This document shows positions 1 through 9,092 of a DNA stretch of 64,000 bases, in pieces (the first letter of the stretch is position 1; the number at the start of each line of letters is the position of its first letter). The stretch lies in NCBI RefSeq assembly GCF_030684215.1, contig NZ_JAUXOV010000076.1:62001-126000 (forward strand), in the 5' to 3' direction. The stretch is from Pseudotabrizicola sp. (GTDB lineage Bacteria > Pseudomonadota > Alphaproteobacteria > Rhodobacterales > Rhodobacteraceae). Below the pieces are notes generated by a model. The model ran no database searches, was not told the origin of the DNA, and worked only from the letters and a program-made list of their open reading frames with translations. The position numbers were made by a program, and so were the translations under genes.

Positions 1-928
1 GCCCTTCGTTGTAGGGGGGCGGCAATTGCGCGAACATCATCAGCCCCAGATAGACGCCGGAATGGCTGTTGCCCTCATAGCTGTTGATGAAATACGGGAT
101 CTGCGGCGGCGACTGGATGGCGATGTGACAGCCGTCGCCCTTGATCGTCACGGTGGCGGTGATTTCGAAATCGCCATAGCCGTGGCCCGCATCTTCCAGA
201 ATGGCGGTGCCGGTATAGGTGCCATCCGGGACCTCGGCGATCAGGCCGCGCATATGCGCCTCGGCCATGTCGAGGAGTTCGGCAATGCACTCCTGCACCA
301 AGGCCTTGCCGTATTTGTCCATCAACCGCTTGAGATTGCGCGCGCCCACCTGACAGGCACCGATCAGCGCGTTGAAATCGCCTTCTTGGTCGCGGCGCGC
401 GCGCATGTTGATGAGCAAAAGGTTGAGCACATCATTGCGCGGCTTGCCCTTGTCCCAGATCTTGACGGGCGGGATGCGCAGGCCTTCGGCATAGATTTCG
501 GTCGCATTGGGGTTGTAGCCCGCAGGCACTGGCCCGCCGATGTCGGTCAGGTGGCCCTTGCACACCGTCCAGAACACCAGCTCGCCCTCGTAGAACACCG
601 GCATATACATGCAGGTGTCGATGATATGGCTGCCGCCATAGGTGGGATCGTTGTGCAAGATCAGGTCGCCGTCGTGGATGTCGCCCTCGAAATACCCGGC
701 CACCGATTTCATCGCTGGAATCAGCGAGCCAAGGTGAATGGGAATATCCTGTCCTTGCAGGATCATTTCCGGCGTCGCGTTGAACAGCGCGGTGGAATAG
801 TCATGCGCAAGGTTGAAGACCGAGCTTCTGGCGGTCTGTTCCAGCGCGAGGGTCATCTCGCGCTGTGTGGTTTCCAGCACTCCGCGCACCACGGACAGCG
901 TAATCGGATCGACGTTGCGTTTGGCCAT
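1..928 (-). CDS. HyuB-type hydantoinase B/oxoprolinase subunit, partial (C-terminus off the left edge)
   Basis: The frame is open from ATG at 928 to the window edge, so about 309 N-terminal residues are visible and the rest lies outside. The protein begins MAKRNVDPITLSVVRG, the usual HyuB opening, and continues with HyuB-like stretches such as DLILHNDPTYGGSHIIDT. HyuB is the partner of HyuA in ATP-dependent N-methylhydantoinase, oxoprolinase and caprolactamase enzymes. A GGAGG ribosome site lies a few bases before the ATG. The gene is divergent from the araC gene at 1251, which may control it. It is a third HyuB paralogue and less like the two copies at 5213 and 12011 than those are to each other. 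No HyuA partner is visible. Family assignment is firm; the substrate is unknown. Confidence 0.85.
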   Translation of the reverse strand, partial: MAKRNVDPITLSVVRGVLETTQREMTLALEQTARSSVFNLAHDYSTALFNATPEMILQGQDIPIHLGSLIPAMKSVAGYFEGDIHDGDLILHNDPTYGGSHIIDTCMYMPVFYEGELVFWTVCKGHLTDIGGPVPAGYNPNATEIYAEGLRIPPVKIWDKGKPRNDVLNLLLINMRARRDQEGDFNALIGACQVGARNLKRLMDKYGKALVQECIAELLDMAEAHMRGLIAEVPDGTYTGTAILEDAGHGYGDFEITATVTIKGDGCHIAIQSPPQIPYFINSYEGNSHSGVYLGLMMFAQLPPPYNEG

Positions 929-1250
929 GCCAACCTCCGGTTCGGGGATCGGGCCTTTGGCAAGACAGGGAGGGCCCCGCCCTTGGGCGAGGGGATGTGC
1001 AGGCTCCCTGAACGTACCGAATCCCGGCCTTTTTGTTTCTTTATGGGCCAAGCCTGCCGTTGATTGCGGCGCGCGTCTTGTCTGCGGGCGCACAAGCGTT
1101 TGTCACAGAGCGCGCAACGGTCTGCAGATCGGGCACCGCACGGTAAAGGCGGTGGATTTCTGCTATGCAGGGCGCTTGCGGGAATTGACTTATGACGTGG
1201 AAGCGCACCCAATGGCGCAGGAACCCTTTGCCCCACAGCGGAGGACGCAC
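929..1250. promoter_or_regulatory. Divergent intergenic region between hyuB (partial) and araC
   Basis: About 320 bases carry no convincing gene and must hold the promoters for the two divergent genes. An AT-richer patch around 1185-1198 (TTGACTTATGAC) lies 50-65 bases before the araC GTG, but I cannot define a clear -35/-10 pair. An AraC-type operator would be expected here by analogy. Confidence 0.35.
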
Positions 1251-2213
1251 GTGAACATTCGGTCGCACAGCACAGACAGTCTTCCCGCATCGGCGCGTGC
1301 CGACCATTGGAATGCGGTGATTGCGCGTGCCTATTTCCCACTGGACCTGACCTTTCGCAACGCGGCCAGTTTTCAGGGCACGCTGGACATGAAGGATGCG
1401 GGCGATGTGTCCTTGTCGCGCCTGCGGACCGAAGCCGTGCAATATGAACGCCACCGCCACCACATCGCCGCCGCGTCCGAAGAACAGTATCTGATAACCA
1501 TCCCGCGCCAGTCCCCGGTCGAGTTTCGGCAGTTGGGGCGCGAGGTGCGCTGTGATCCCGGCGGGTTCATTCTGGAGCGCGGGGACGAGCCGTATAGGTT
1601 TTCCTATGGCGCGGCCAATGACCTGTGCGTGCTGAAAATCGACAAGCCCCTGCTTGCGGAACGGCTGCGCAATCCTGATCTGTTTTGCGCCCATGTCATC
1701 AACGGCCGCGAGGGCATCGGCAGCCTGTTCACCACCATGGCCCAGCAGGTGCAGCGCACCGGGGCCGAGGACCCGGCCAGCGGGCGGGTTCTGGGGCGGC
1801 ATCTGATCGAGCTTCTGGCGCTGGCGCTGGACCGCGGCGCGGATATTGAACAGGGCGCCGGGTCTTCGGTGCGCGCGGCCCATCGACGCCGCGCAGAGGA
1901 GGTGATCCGTCGCAATCTGGCCCAAGGCACACTGTCGCCCGAAACCGTGGCCGAGGGCTGTGGCATTTCCAAACGCTATTTGCACGAGTTGTTTTCCGAT
2001 GTGAACTGCACCGTGTCGCAATTCATCCGCGAACAGCGCCTTCTGGCGGCGCGTGATCTGCTCTTGATGCCAAATCCCGGCCCGATGTCGGATGTGGCCT
2101 ACCGCTTCGGCTTTTCCGATCAGGCGCAGTTTTCGCGTCTGTTCAAGGCAAAATTCGGCCAGACCCCCAGCGGGTTCCGGGCCGAGGCGCTGGTCAGGGC
2201 CGCGGGCGATTAG
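1251..2213 (+). CDS. AraC family transcriptional regulator
   Basis: The protein has 320 residues. The GTG at 1251 is chosen because GGAGG (1240-1244) sits six bases upstream; an ATG at 1212 would add 13 residues without a clear ribosome site. The N-terminal two thirds resemble the ligand-binding AraC_binding_2 type domain. The last about 100 residues form the double helix-turn-helix of AraC proteins, with RRNLAQGTLSPETVAEGCGI as the first helix pair and SDVAYRFGFSDQAQFSRLFKAKFG as the second. It is divergent from the partial hyuB gene, the likely target. Its stop overlaps the stop of the convergent dehydratase gene by four bases. The inducer is unknown, though a hydantoin or lactam is a reasonable guess from context. 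Confidence 0.88.
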   Translation: MNIRSHSTDSLPASARADHWNAVIARAYFPLDLTFRNAASFQGTLDMKDAGDVSLSRLRTEAVQYERHRHHIAAASEEQYLITIPRQSPVEFRQLGREVRCDPGGFILERGDEPYRFSYGAANDLCVLKIDKPLLAERLRNPDLFCAHVINGREGIGSLFTTMAQQVQRTGAEDPASGRVLGRHLIELLALALDRGADIEQGAGSSVRAAHRRRAEEVIRRNLAQGTLSPETVAEGCGISKRYLHELFSDVNCTVSQFIREQRLLAARDLLLMPNPGPMSDVAYRFGFSDQAQFSRLFKAKFGQTPSGFRAEALVRAAGD

Positions 2214-3034
2214 GCGGATGCGCTCGCGCTCATGGTGACAGGGCCTCCGGGTTTAACAACCCGCAACACAAGGTCGGTGCCGTTCTGGCGCGCCTCGATC
2301 ACAGCGGGCTGACCAGCAATCAGCGGCGAAAGCCCCCGATAGGTAAACCGCGCCGGAGTTCGGCCCAGCACTTGCGCCGCCATGTTCAGCATCACCATCG
2401 CCTGCAACGGGCCATGCACCACCAGCCCGTCATAGCCTTCGGTCTGGCGGGCGTAATCCGCGTCATAATGGATGCGGTGGCCGTTGAAGGTCAGGGCGGA
2501 AAAGCGAAACAGCAGCACCGGGTCGCTGTGCAGCGCGCGGCGGGCAATCGCCGGGCCAAGGTCTGGCGCGGGCGGGTAGGCGGGGACAGCCTGCCCCGGC
2601 GCGGGGTCGGCACGATAGACCAGATCCTGCCGTTCGTCGATCACGCTTTGGCCGCCCACCGCATAGTCATGCTGCATCGTCACAAAGATCAGATCCCCGG
2701 TGGAGCCTGACTTTGGCACGATCGACGCGATCCGGCTGGTTTTTGTTACCACGTCGCCGGGGGTCAGATCCCCGTGAAACCGGATTTCCCCCCCCGCCCA
2801 CATCCGGCGGGGCAGGGGCAGTTCCGGCAGAAAGATGCCTTGGCGGGGATGGCCGTCACGCCCCAGACGGTCGGACGTCAGCGCATCGGGGGCCAAGGTC
2901 CAGAACAGCCCCAGCGGCACCGGACCCGGTGCCAGATGATCGGGCAGGGTGGATTGCATCTGGCCGATCAGCCGATCGCTGACCACATCCTGCCGGGTGA
3001 TGCTGCGCTGCATCCAGTCTGCGTATTCTGTCAT
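2210..3034 (-). CDS. FAS1-like dehydratase / MaoC-type hotdog hydratase (mesaconyl- or 3-methylfumaryl-CoA hydratase-like)
   Basis: This 274-residue protein has the double-hotdog layout of the FAS1-like dehydratase (HTD2) group. The N-terminal half contains PLGLFWTLAPDALTSDRLGRDGHP and LPRRMWAGGEIRFHGDL. The C-terminal half carries the hydratase-like segment RFSALTFNGHRIHYDADYA followed by EGYDGLVVHGPLQA. Members hydrate or dehydrate short-chain acyl-CoAs such as mesaconyl-, itaconyl- or 3-methylfumaryl-CoA. It is the last gene of the minus-strand run hyuA-hyuB-lysR-OYE-dehydratase, 27 bp after the OYE gene. It could act on a CoA intermediate made by the nearby CaiB-type transferase. The exact substrate cannot be read from sequence. 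Confidence 0.75.
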   Translation of the reverse strand: MTEYADWMQRSITRQDVVSDRLIGQMQSTLPDHLAPGPVPLGLFWTLAPDALTSDRLGRDGHPRQGIFLPELPLPRRMWAGGEIRFHGDLTPGDVVTKTSRIASIVPKSGSTGDLIFVTMQHDYAVGGQSVIDERQDLVYRADPAPGQAVPAYPPAPDLGPAIARRALHSDPVLLFRFSALTFNGHRIHYDADYARQTEGYDGLVVHGPLQAMVMLNMAAQVLGRTPARFTYRGLSPLIAGQPAVIEARQNGTDLVLRVVKPGGPVTMSASASA

Positions 3035-3061
3035 CTACTTGCGTCCTGTGGGGCCGTGCCG

Positions 3062-4243
3062 TCAGGGCAAGGGCCATTCAGGGTCCACCAGACCCATCGG
3101 ATAGGCAAGGCCAAGATCCAGCGGCGGTTGCACCACATATTTGCGATCAAACGGCAGCCAAGGATAGTCCACACCCGAGCGCACGATATAGGGCCAGTCC
3201 GGTTGGGCAAACAGCGGCCGCCCTATGGCCACCATATCCGCCGCCCCCGAGGTCAGCGCCGCCTCGGATTGCGGGCCGTCCGCGATGCCGCCATTGGTGA
3301 TGACTGGCAGGCCAGAAGCCTGTTTCAGGACCGTCGGCATCGGCGTGGGGTCGTTCGGGTCGCGGTTGTCGAGATAGTTGAAACTGGCCCAATGCAGCGC
3401 GTCATAGGCCGAGCCTTTCAGTGCCTCGCCCACCGCGCGGGCATAGTCGGTGCCGCCCGGCCAAGCCCCGGTGAAATCATCCACGCCGTCCTGCGACAGG
3501 CGCAGCACGATCAGCTTGTCCGGCCCGATGGCCGCGCGGATCTTTTCCCCGATCAGCCGGGCAAAGCGGGTGTTGTTTTCTGCCGACCCGCCGAAGTCGT
3601 CCGTGCGCAGATTGGTTTTGGGCGTGATGAACTGCCACAGCAGGTAGCCGTTGGCGCCATGCACCTCGACCCCGTCGGCCCCGGCCTCGATGGCGCGGCG
3701 TGCGCCGTCGGCAAAACCATCTGCAACCGCGTGGATTTCCTCGACCGTCAAGGCGCGGGCGGGCGGAAAGGTCACAAGCGGCCAGTCGCCCTTGATGTTG
3801 CGGATCTGCTTTTCGTAATCGTTGTCGGTGTAAAGCGTCCAGCCCCCGCTTTGGGTGTCGGACGCGCTGACGCCCGGTTGCCCGTTCAGCGTGCGCGGAT
3901 CGCAGACCCGCCCGCCATGCATCAGCTGGATGATGATCTTGGCGCCATTGTCATGCACCGCATCACACACCTTTGCCCAGCCCGCCACATGGCGCGCCGT
4001 GGCGATGCCCGGTTGCGAAAGATAGGCGCGGGACTGGAACGCCTCTTGCTCATAGGTGCCTTCGGTGATGATCAGCCCAAGCCCCCCCCGCGCGCGCCGC
4101 GCGTAATAGGCGGCCATCTCGTCTGTGGGCGTGCCATCTGGCTCTGCCATCTGGCGGGTCAGCGGGGCCATGGCAATCCGGTTGCGCAGGGTCAGCGGCC
4201 CAAGTGTGACGGGCGAGAACAGGGTCGGAAAGACGTCGCTCAT
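3062..4243 (-). CDS. Old yellow enzyme family NADH:flavin oxidoreductase
   Basis: The 393-residue protein starts at the ATG at 4243 (MSDVFPTLFSPVTLGP). A longer frame exists, but it would overlap lysR. The FMN TIM-barrel signatures are present: PLTLRNRIAMAPLTRQMA near the N-terminus, HGGRVCDPRTL, DGVEVHGANGYLLWQFITPKTNLRTDDFGGS around the active site, and PVITNGGIADGP with DMVAIGRPLFAQPDWP for phosphate binding. Family members reduce activated C=C bonds or nitro groups with NAD(P)H. It sits 22 bp after lysR and 27 bp before the dehydratase gene, so the three are probably co-transcribed with hyuA-hyuB. A role on an alpha,beta-unsaturated intermediate is inference. Confidence 0.88.
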   Translation of the reverse strand: MSDVFPTLFSPVTLGPLTLRNRIAMAPLTRQMAEPDGTPTDEMAAYYARRARGGLGLIITEGTYEQEAFQSRAYLSQPGIATARHVAGWAKVCDAVHDNGAKIIIQLMHGGRVCDPRTLNGQPGVSASDTQSGGWTLYTDNDYEKQIRNIKGDWPLVTFPPARALTVEEIHAVADGFADGARRAIEAGADGVEVHGANGYLLWQFITPKTNLRTDDFGGSAENNTRFARLIGEKIRAAIGPDKLIVLRLSQDGVDDFTGAWPGGTDYARAVGEALKGSAYDALHWASFNYLDNRDPNDPTPMPTVLKQASGLPVITNGGIADGPQSEAALTSGAADMVAIGRPLFAQPDWPYIVRSGVDYPWLPFDRKYVVQPPLDLGLAYPMGLVDPEWPLP

Positions 4244-4265
4244 GATGGTGTCCCTTTGAGAATGA

Positions 4266-5189
4266 TTAAATCCGCCCGACCCAAAGGCCGGAACGGACAA
4301 GCTCTGCAATATGGCTACGGATCAGACGCACCACGGCCTTGGTCGCCGGAGCTGCCGCGCGGTGGGGGGCATGGGCCAGGATCAATTCCCGGCTGATCGC
4401 AGGTTGGTCGATCTTTTGCGCCACCAGCTTGCCCGCCTTCAATCCGGCCTGCACCGCCGTCAGCGGCAGGATGGTGCGGATGGTGCCGGTGGCCGCCAGA
4501 TCGCAGATGGTGGGCAGCGTTTCCAACTCCATCGCGATGTTGAGCGGCACTTGCGCCTGCGCACTGGCGGAATCCACCAAGACCCGCAACCCGTGCGGCA
4601 GACCGGGCAAGACCAGTTCCTCTGGCGCGATCTGCGCAAGGCTGACCGCGCCACCATCGCCCAAGACCGGGGCCTGCGCGCCCGAAATCAGATATAGATC
4701 CTCGAACAGAAGATGCTCGGCATCCAGCAGCGCCGAAGATTTCGTCTTGTAAAGCACCGCAAGATCGACCTTGCCCGCCGACAGCCAATCCGCCACATGG
4801 CCGGAAAAGCCCTCCAGCACCTTCATTCGGATCTGGGGATAATCGATACGGATCTGCGACAAAAGCGGGGCCAGCAGGATCAACCCGACCGAGGGCGGCA
4901 CGGCAAGCTTGACCGTGCCATCCAGCGCCCCCGTACTTTGGCGCATGTCCTGACGCAGGGCCTCGACCTCGGCCAAGATACCGCGCGCCCGCGTCAGAAA
5001 GGTTTCCCCCGCCTCGGTCAGCACCACCCCGCGCCCGTTGCGGTAAAACAGGGCATTGCCCATCTCGGTTTCCAGATCACGCACCCGGCGGCTGAGCGCG
5101 GATTGCGCCACGTTGTTTTGCAGGGCTGATTTCGTAAAGCTGCCAGTATCGGCAATACTGACGAAATACTGGAGGTCCAGAAACTCCAT
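4266..5189 (-). CDS. LysR family transcriptional regulator (Nac-like)
   Basis: The protein has 307 residues from the ATG at 5189. The N-terminal winged helix-turn-helix (MEFLDLQYFVSIADTGSFTKSALQNNVAQSALSRRVRDLE) is canonical. It is followed by a LysR substrate domain of usual length containing LKLAVPPSVGLILLAPLLS-like text and a conserved GLPHGLR loop. It lies 23 bp downstream of hyuB and 22 bp upstream of the OYE gene in the same direction. It therefore appears embedded in the catabolic operon rather than divergent from it, which is less common for LysR proteins. Autoregulation of the hyuA1 operon is inferred. Confidence 0.88.
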   Translation of the reverse strand: MEFLDLQYFVSIADTGSFTKSALQNNVAQSALSRRVRDLETEMGNALFYRNGRGVVLTEAGETFLTRARGILAEVEALRQDMRQSTGALDGTVKLAVPPSVGLILLAPLLSQIRIDYPQIRMKVLEGFSGHVADWLSAGKVDLAVLYKTKSSALLDAEHLLFEDLYLISGAQAPVLGDGGAVSLAQIAPEELVLPGLPHGLRVLVDSASAQAQVPLNIAMELETLPTICDLAATGTIRTILPLTAVQAGLKAGKLVAQKIDQPAISRELILAHAPHRAAAPATKAVVRLIRSHIAELVRSGLWVGRI

Positions 5190-5212
5190 GCTGCGTGTCT
5201 TTCCCCCTTGCG

Positions 5213-6988
5213 TTAGGCGACGCGCAGGCTGGCGCGCAGATCGGTGGTGGCGGCCATGTCCAGACCCCAGCCGTAGCCATCGGTCGTGGGCTGGAACACA
5301 ACCCCATAGACCGTACGAGCGTGGTCCGGGGTGATGTAGCCGTCCAGCAGATCGTCCAGCACCTTTTTCGGGTCGCGGTTCAGCGGATCGCCATAGCCCC
5401 CGCCACAAGGCGACAGATAGGTGACCACATCGTTCAATTCCGCCCGCATCCCCGAGAATTTTGCGTCCACGTCGCGCGGTTCATCCGTGCCATTGGCGTT
5501 GTGGATGCGCACCGCCGCCGTCGCCCCCTCATGCCCGCCAAAGATGCCCCATGGCACATCTTCGTTGCGGTCGGACTCGTGGGTCATGAAACCGGGGGTC
5601 AGGAAGCGTTGGGATTTGACCACCCCCATTCCGCCGCGAAACTCTCCCGCGCCGGGGAACACATCGTCGCGGATTTCATAGCGGTCGCAGACCATGGGCA
5701 GATGCATCCCCAGATCTTCCAGCGGGTTGTTGCGGGTGTTGCGCATCAACTCCTCGATCGTGTCCGGCCCGTCCGATCTGGGGCGCCCGCCCATCGCGGC
5801 CTCGTTCACCTCGATCAGCACCCAATACTCCCCCGAAGGGCGCAGACCGGAATAGCTTGCAAAGGACAGGCAGGCCGCGTTTCCGGCGGTGCATTTGTCG
5901 GGCAGGACCGGGGCCAGCGCCTTGATGATAAGGTCGACCACGCGCTGAATCTGGTTGAACCGCGCCTCGCAGGACGCGGGCGCAATCGGGTTGAAGATCG
6001 ACCCAAGGGGCGCCGTGACCTTGACCGGGCGAAAGCTGCCTTCGTTTTGCGGAATGTATTCGGGGTGGGTATAGGTATCCAGCAGCAGCGCGCGAAAAGC
6101 AAAGTAGCACGCCACCTTGGTCGAGCCCTCGAACGGCACGTTGAAGGCGGTCGGCACCTGCGGCGACGATCCGGTCAGGTCCACCTCGACATCATCGCCG
6201 CGCACGCGGACGGTGACCTTGATCGGCAGGCGCTTGCCGCGGGTGCGGCCGTCATCATCCATGAACCCTTCGGCAAAGTAATCGCCATCCGGGATCTTGG
6301 CAATTTCGCGCCGCAGCATCATTTCGGAATAATCCATCAACTGACGCGACGCCTGTTCCACAGTGTCGCGGCCATAGGTGTCCATCAATTCGCAATAGCG
6401 GCGCACGCCCAGTTCGGCGGCAGCGATCTGCGCCTCAAGGTCGCGCATCACCAGACCCGGCACCCTTGTATTGCCGCTGATATAGCGCCACAGCGTGTCG
6501 TTGCGCCGCCCCGACTCGACCAGTTTCAGGCCGTTCAGCAACATGCCTTCGGCAAAGACATCCGGCACGTCGATGATCAGGCCGGGGGTGGCGGCGCCAA
6601 TGTCCAGATGATGCGCGGTATTGGCGGAAAAGCCCACCAGTTCGCCATGGTAAAAGATCGGCATGACGATGCCGATGTCGGGCGAATGGCTGGCGCCAAA
6701 ATAGGGGTGGTTGTGGATCACCACATCGCCTTCGCGCCACGACTCCTTGGGCAGGCTCTGTTCGATCCCGCGCAGATAGCCGGGGATGGACCCGATGTGC
6801 ATCGGTGTCGAATCCGACTCGCACAGCGTGTTGTAATCCAGATCGAACAGACCCGCGCCGAGATCCTGACTTTCGCGGATGATCGACGAATAGGACATGC
6901 GATACAGCACGTTGCCCATCTGTTCGGCGATGGCATGCAGCGCGCCGCCGATGACTTGCAGGGTGATCGGATCAATGGTCTTTGTCAT
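5213..6988 (-). CDS. hyuB: ATP-dependent hydantoinase/oxoprolinase subunit B (copy 1)
   Basis: The 591-residue protein begins MTKTIDPITLQVIGGALHAI and is full length for HyuB. Typical segments include SSIIRESQDLGAGLFD, EGDVVIHNHPYFGASHSPDIGIVMPIF, VDLTGSSPQVPTAFNVPFEGS, a conserved ASCEARFNQIQ stretch and the C-terminal SPCGGGYGDPLNRDP. With HyuA it forms an ATP-dependent ring-opening amidohydrolase acting on hydantoins, 5-oxoproline, N-methylhydantoin or lactams. It starts four bases after the hyuA stop, so the two are coupled. It is similar over its full length to the copy at 12011, indicating paralogues with probably different ring substrates. Confidence 0.92.
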   Translation of the reverse strand: MTKTIDPITLQVIGGALHAIAEQMGNVLYRMSYSSIIRESQDLGAGLFDLDYNTLCESDSTPMHIGSIPGYLRGIEQSLPKESWREGDVVIHNHPYFGASHSPDIGIVMPIFYHGELVGFSANTAHHLDIGAATPGLIIDVPDVFAEGMLLNGLKLVESGRRNDTLWRYISGNTRVPGLVMRDLEAQIAAAELGVRRYCELMDTYGRDTVEQASRQLMDYSEMMLRREIAKIPDGDYFAEGFMDDDGRTRGKRLPIKVTVRVRGDDVEVDLTGSSPQVPTAFNVPFEGSTKVACYFAFRALLLDTYTHPEYIPQNEGSFRPVKVTAPLGSIFNPIAPASCEARFNQIQRVVDLIIKALAPVLPDKCTAGNAACLSFASYSGLRPSGEYWVLIEVNEAAMGGRPRSDGPDTIEELMRNTRNNPLEDLGMHLPMVCDRYEIRDDVFPGAGEFRGGMGVVKSQRFLTPGFMTHESDRNEDVPWGIFGGHEGATAAVRIHNANGTDEPRDVDAKFSGMRAELNDVVTYLSPCGGGYGDPLNRDPKKVLDDLLDGYITPDHARTVYGVVFQPTTDGYGWGLDMAATTDLRASLRVA

Positions 6989-6992
6989 GGCC

Positions 6993-9092
6993 TCAGATCT
7001 CCTGATGGGTGCGGTCGATCACCAGATCGCCCAGTTTCATCACGCGCGCCTGATAACCGGGCGGCACGATGGTGGTGGAATTTTGCTGCACGATCACCGC
7101 AGGCCCTGTGACCACATCCTCGGCGCGCAGCTTCATGCGGTCGAAGCGGGTGGTCTGGATCGTGGCACCATCGTCAAAGGTGGTGGCGCGGGCATAAAGC
7201 GCCGCCTCGGACGGGTTGCGCCGCCCGCCTTTTTCCAAAGGCGGCAGGCGCAGGGTCTCGGACCGGGACGATCCGATGACCCGCAAGGTAACGATCTGCA
7301 CCGCCTGATCCTCGAAGGCATGGCCGTATTCGGTGCGATGCACCGCAAAGAAGCGGCGCGCGATGTCTTGGGCAGATTCTGCCGTGATCGGGCCGTCCGG
7401 CACCTCAACCCGCAATTCGAACCCCTGACCCACATAGCGACATTCCGCGATGCGGGTGAAAATCTGCCCGTCAGGCGCGATGCCATCGGCGGCAAGCTGG
7501 GCCGTGGCTTCGGCGCGCAGGCGGTCATAGGCGGCGTTCAGCCCCGCCAGCGCCTCGGGCGTGGCCGATTGCAGGATGGTAAGCGACGATTGCGTATATT
7601 CATAGCGCGGTTCCGTCACCAAAAGTCCCATGGCCGCCGTGATGCCCGGATGCAGCGGCGAGATCACGTTCTTGACCGCAATGATCTCGCCCAATGCCAC
7701 GCCATGCAGCGGCCCGGCGCCGCCAAAGGCCATCAGGCTGTAGTTGCGCGGATCAATCCCGCGTGCGACGGAATTTGATGCAATCGCCAGCGCCATGGTG
7801 TTGTTGATGATCTTCAAGACCCCCAGCGCCGCATCCTTGACCGACAGGCCCAAAGGTTCAGCCAGATGGGTGCGGATCGCGGTTTCCGACAGGGCAGGGT
7901 CGATCTTCAGCCCGCCGCCAAGGAAATGTTCGGCGTCAAGCCGCCCAAGCACGACCTGCGCATCGGTGACCGTGGGCAGGGTGCCGCCCTTGCCATAGCA
8001 CGCCGGTCCCGGTTCCGCCCCGGCCGAGCGCGGACCGACCCGGAACGCGCCGCCGCTGTCGATATACGCAATGGACCCGCCGCCCGCGCCGATGGCGTCG
8101 ATGTCGATCATCGGCACCAGAACCGGCATATGGGCCACCTCGGTGTCGCGCGGGTTCTTGATGGTCAGATCGCCATCGCGGATCACGCTGATATCGGCCG
8201 AGGTGCCGCCGATGTCGATGGTGATGATGTCGCGCTGCTGGCAGGCCTCGCCGGTCCAGCGCCCGCCGATCACGCCCCCCGCAGGCCCCGACAGCAACAG
8301 CCCCACCGGGTTGCGACAGGCCTGTTCCACCGTCGTCACGCCGCCGTTGGATTGCATGATGCGGACAAAGGCGGTGACGCCTGCCTCGCGCAAGCGCCGT
8401 TGCAGGTTGTCCAGATAGCGGGCGGTGCGCGGGCCGATATAGGCGTTCATCGCCGCCGTGGAAAAGCGTTCATATTCGCGGATGGTGTTCACCACTTCGC
8501 TGGAAGCGCAGACAAAGGCATCGGGCATAACGCGGCGCACGATCTCCTTGGCGCGCAATTCATGGTCATTGTTCACAAAGGAATAGAGAAAGCCGATCAC
8601 CACCGCCTCCAGCCCGCGTTGGGCAAAGAGTTCGGCGGCGCGCTCGACCGCATCCACATCAAGCAGCGTGTCCACCCGACCGTCGGGCGGCATCAGCCGT
8701 TCGGCAACCGCAATCCGGTTGCGGCGCTTGATGAGAGGGGCGCTTTGCCACGGCACATCGAATTGCAATGAAAAGTTGTGCGGGCGCTTGTGACGGCCCA
8801 TGTGCAGGATGTCGCGGAACCCTTGCGAGGTGATCATCCCAACCTCGGCCCCGTTGCGTTCGATCACGATGTTGGTGGCCACGGTCGTGCCGTGGAACAG
8901 CGCGTCGATCTGGCCCGGTTGCACGCCCGCAATGGCGCAGAGTTCGACCACGCCCTGCACCACGCCCACGGATTGATCCGCCACCGTGGACGAGACCTTG
9001 TGCGTAAACACCTTTTGCTGACCGGCGCTGTCCACACGTTCCAGCACCAGATCCGTAAAGGTTCCCCCGACGTCGACCCCGACCCTGATCAT
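6993..9092 (-). CDS. hyuA: ATP-dependent hydantoinase/oxoprolinase subunit A (copy 1)
   Basis: The 699-residue protein is full length. It opens with the actin-like ATPase phosphate loop MIRVGVDVGGTFTDLV. It carries LFHGTTVATNIVIERNGAEVGMITSQGFRD, the second phosphate motif TIDIGGTSADISVI and the glycine-rich SLMAFGGAGPLHGVALGEII. HyuA binds ATP and phosphorylates the ring carbonyl before opening. An AGAGGG ribosome site precedes the ATG. It heads the run hyuA-hyuB-lysR-OYE-dehydratase after a 374-bp non-coding stretch, so it probably has its own promoter. Known relatives include N-methylhydantoinase, 5-oxoprolinase, caprolactamase and acetophenone carboxylase subunits, so the substrate stays open. 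Confidence 0.92.
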   Translation of the reverse strand: MIRVGVDVGGTFTDLVLERVDSAGQQKVFTHKVSSTVADQSVGVVQGVVELCAIAGVQPGQIDALFHGTTVATNIVIERNGAEVGMITSQGFRDILHMGRHKRPHNFSLQFDVPWQSAPLIKRRNRIAVAERLMPPDGRVDTLLDVDAVERAAELFAQRGLEAVVIGFLYSFVNNDHELRAKEIVRRVMPDAFVCASSEVVNTIREYERFSTAAMNAYIGPRTARYLDNLQRRLREAGVTAFVRIMQSNGGVTTVEQACRNPVGLLLSGPAGGVIGGRWTGEACQQRDIITIDIGGTSADISVIRDGDLTIKNPRDTEVAHMPVLVPMIDIDAIGAGGGSIAYIDSGGAFRVGPRSAGAEPGPACYGKGGTLPTVTDAQVVLGRLDAEHFLGGGLKIDPALSETAIRTHLAEPLGLSVKDAALGVLKIINNTMALAIASNSVARGIDPRNYSLMAFGGAGPLHGVALGEIIAVKNVISPLHPGITAAMGLLVTEPRYEYTQSSLTILQSATPEALAGLNAAYDRLRAEATAQLAADGIAPDGQIFTRIAECRYVGQGFELRVEVPDGPITAESAQDIARRFFAVHRTEYGHAFEDQAVQIVTLRVIGSSRSETLRLPPLEKGGRRNPSEAALYARATTFDDGATIQTTRFDRMKLRAEDVVTGPAVIVQQNSTTIVPPGYQARVMKLGDLVIDRTHQEI

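Noticed and set aside
5195-7111. A 638-codon plus-strand frame opposite hyuB1
   Set aside because: It is antisense to a well-supported gene and has no recognisable domain or ribosome site.
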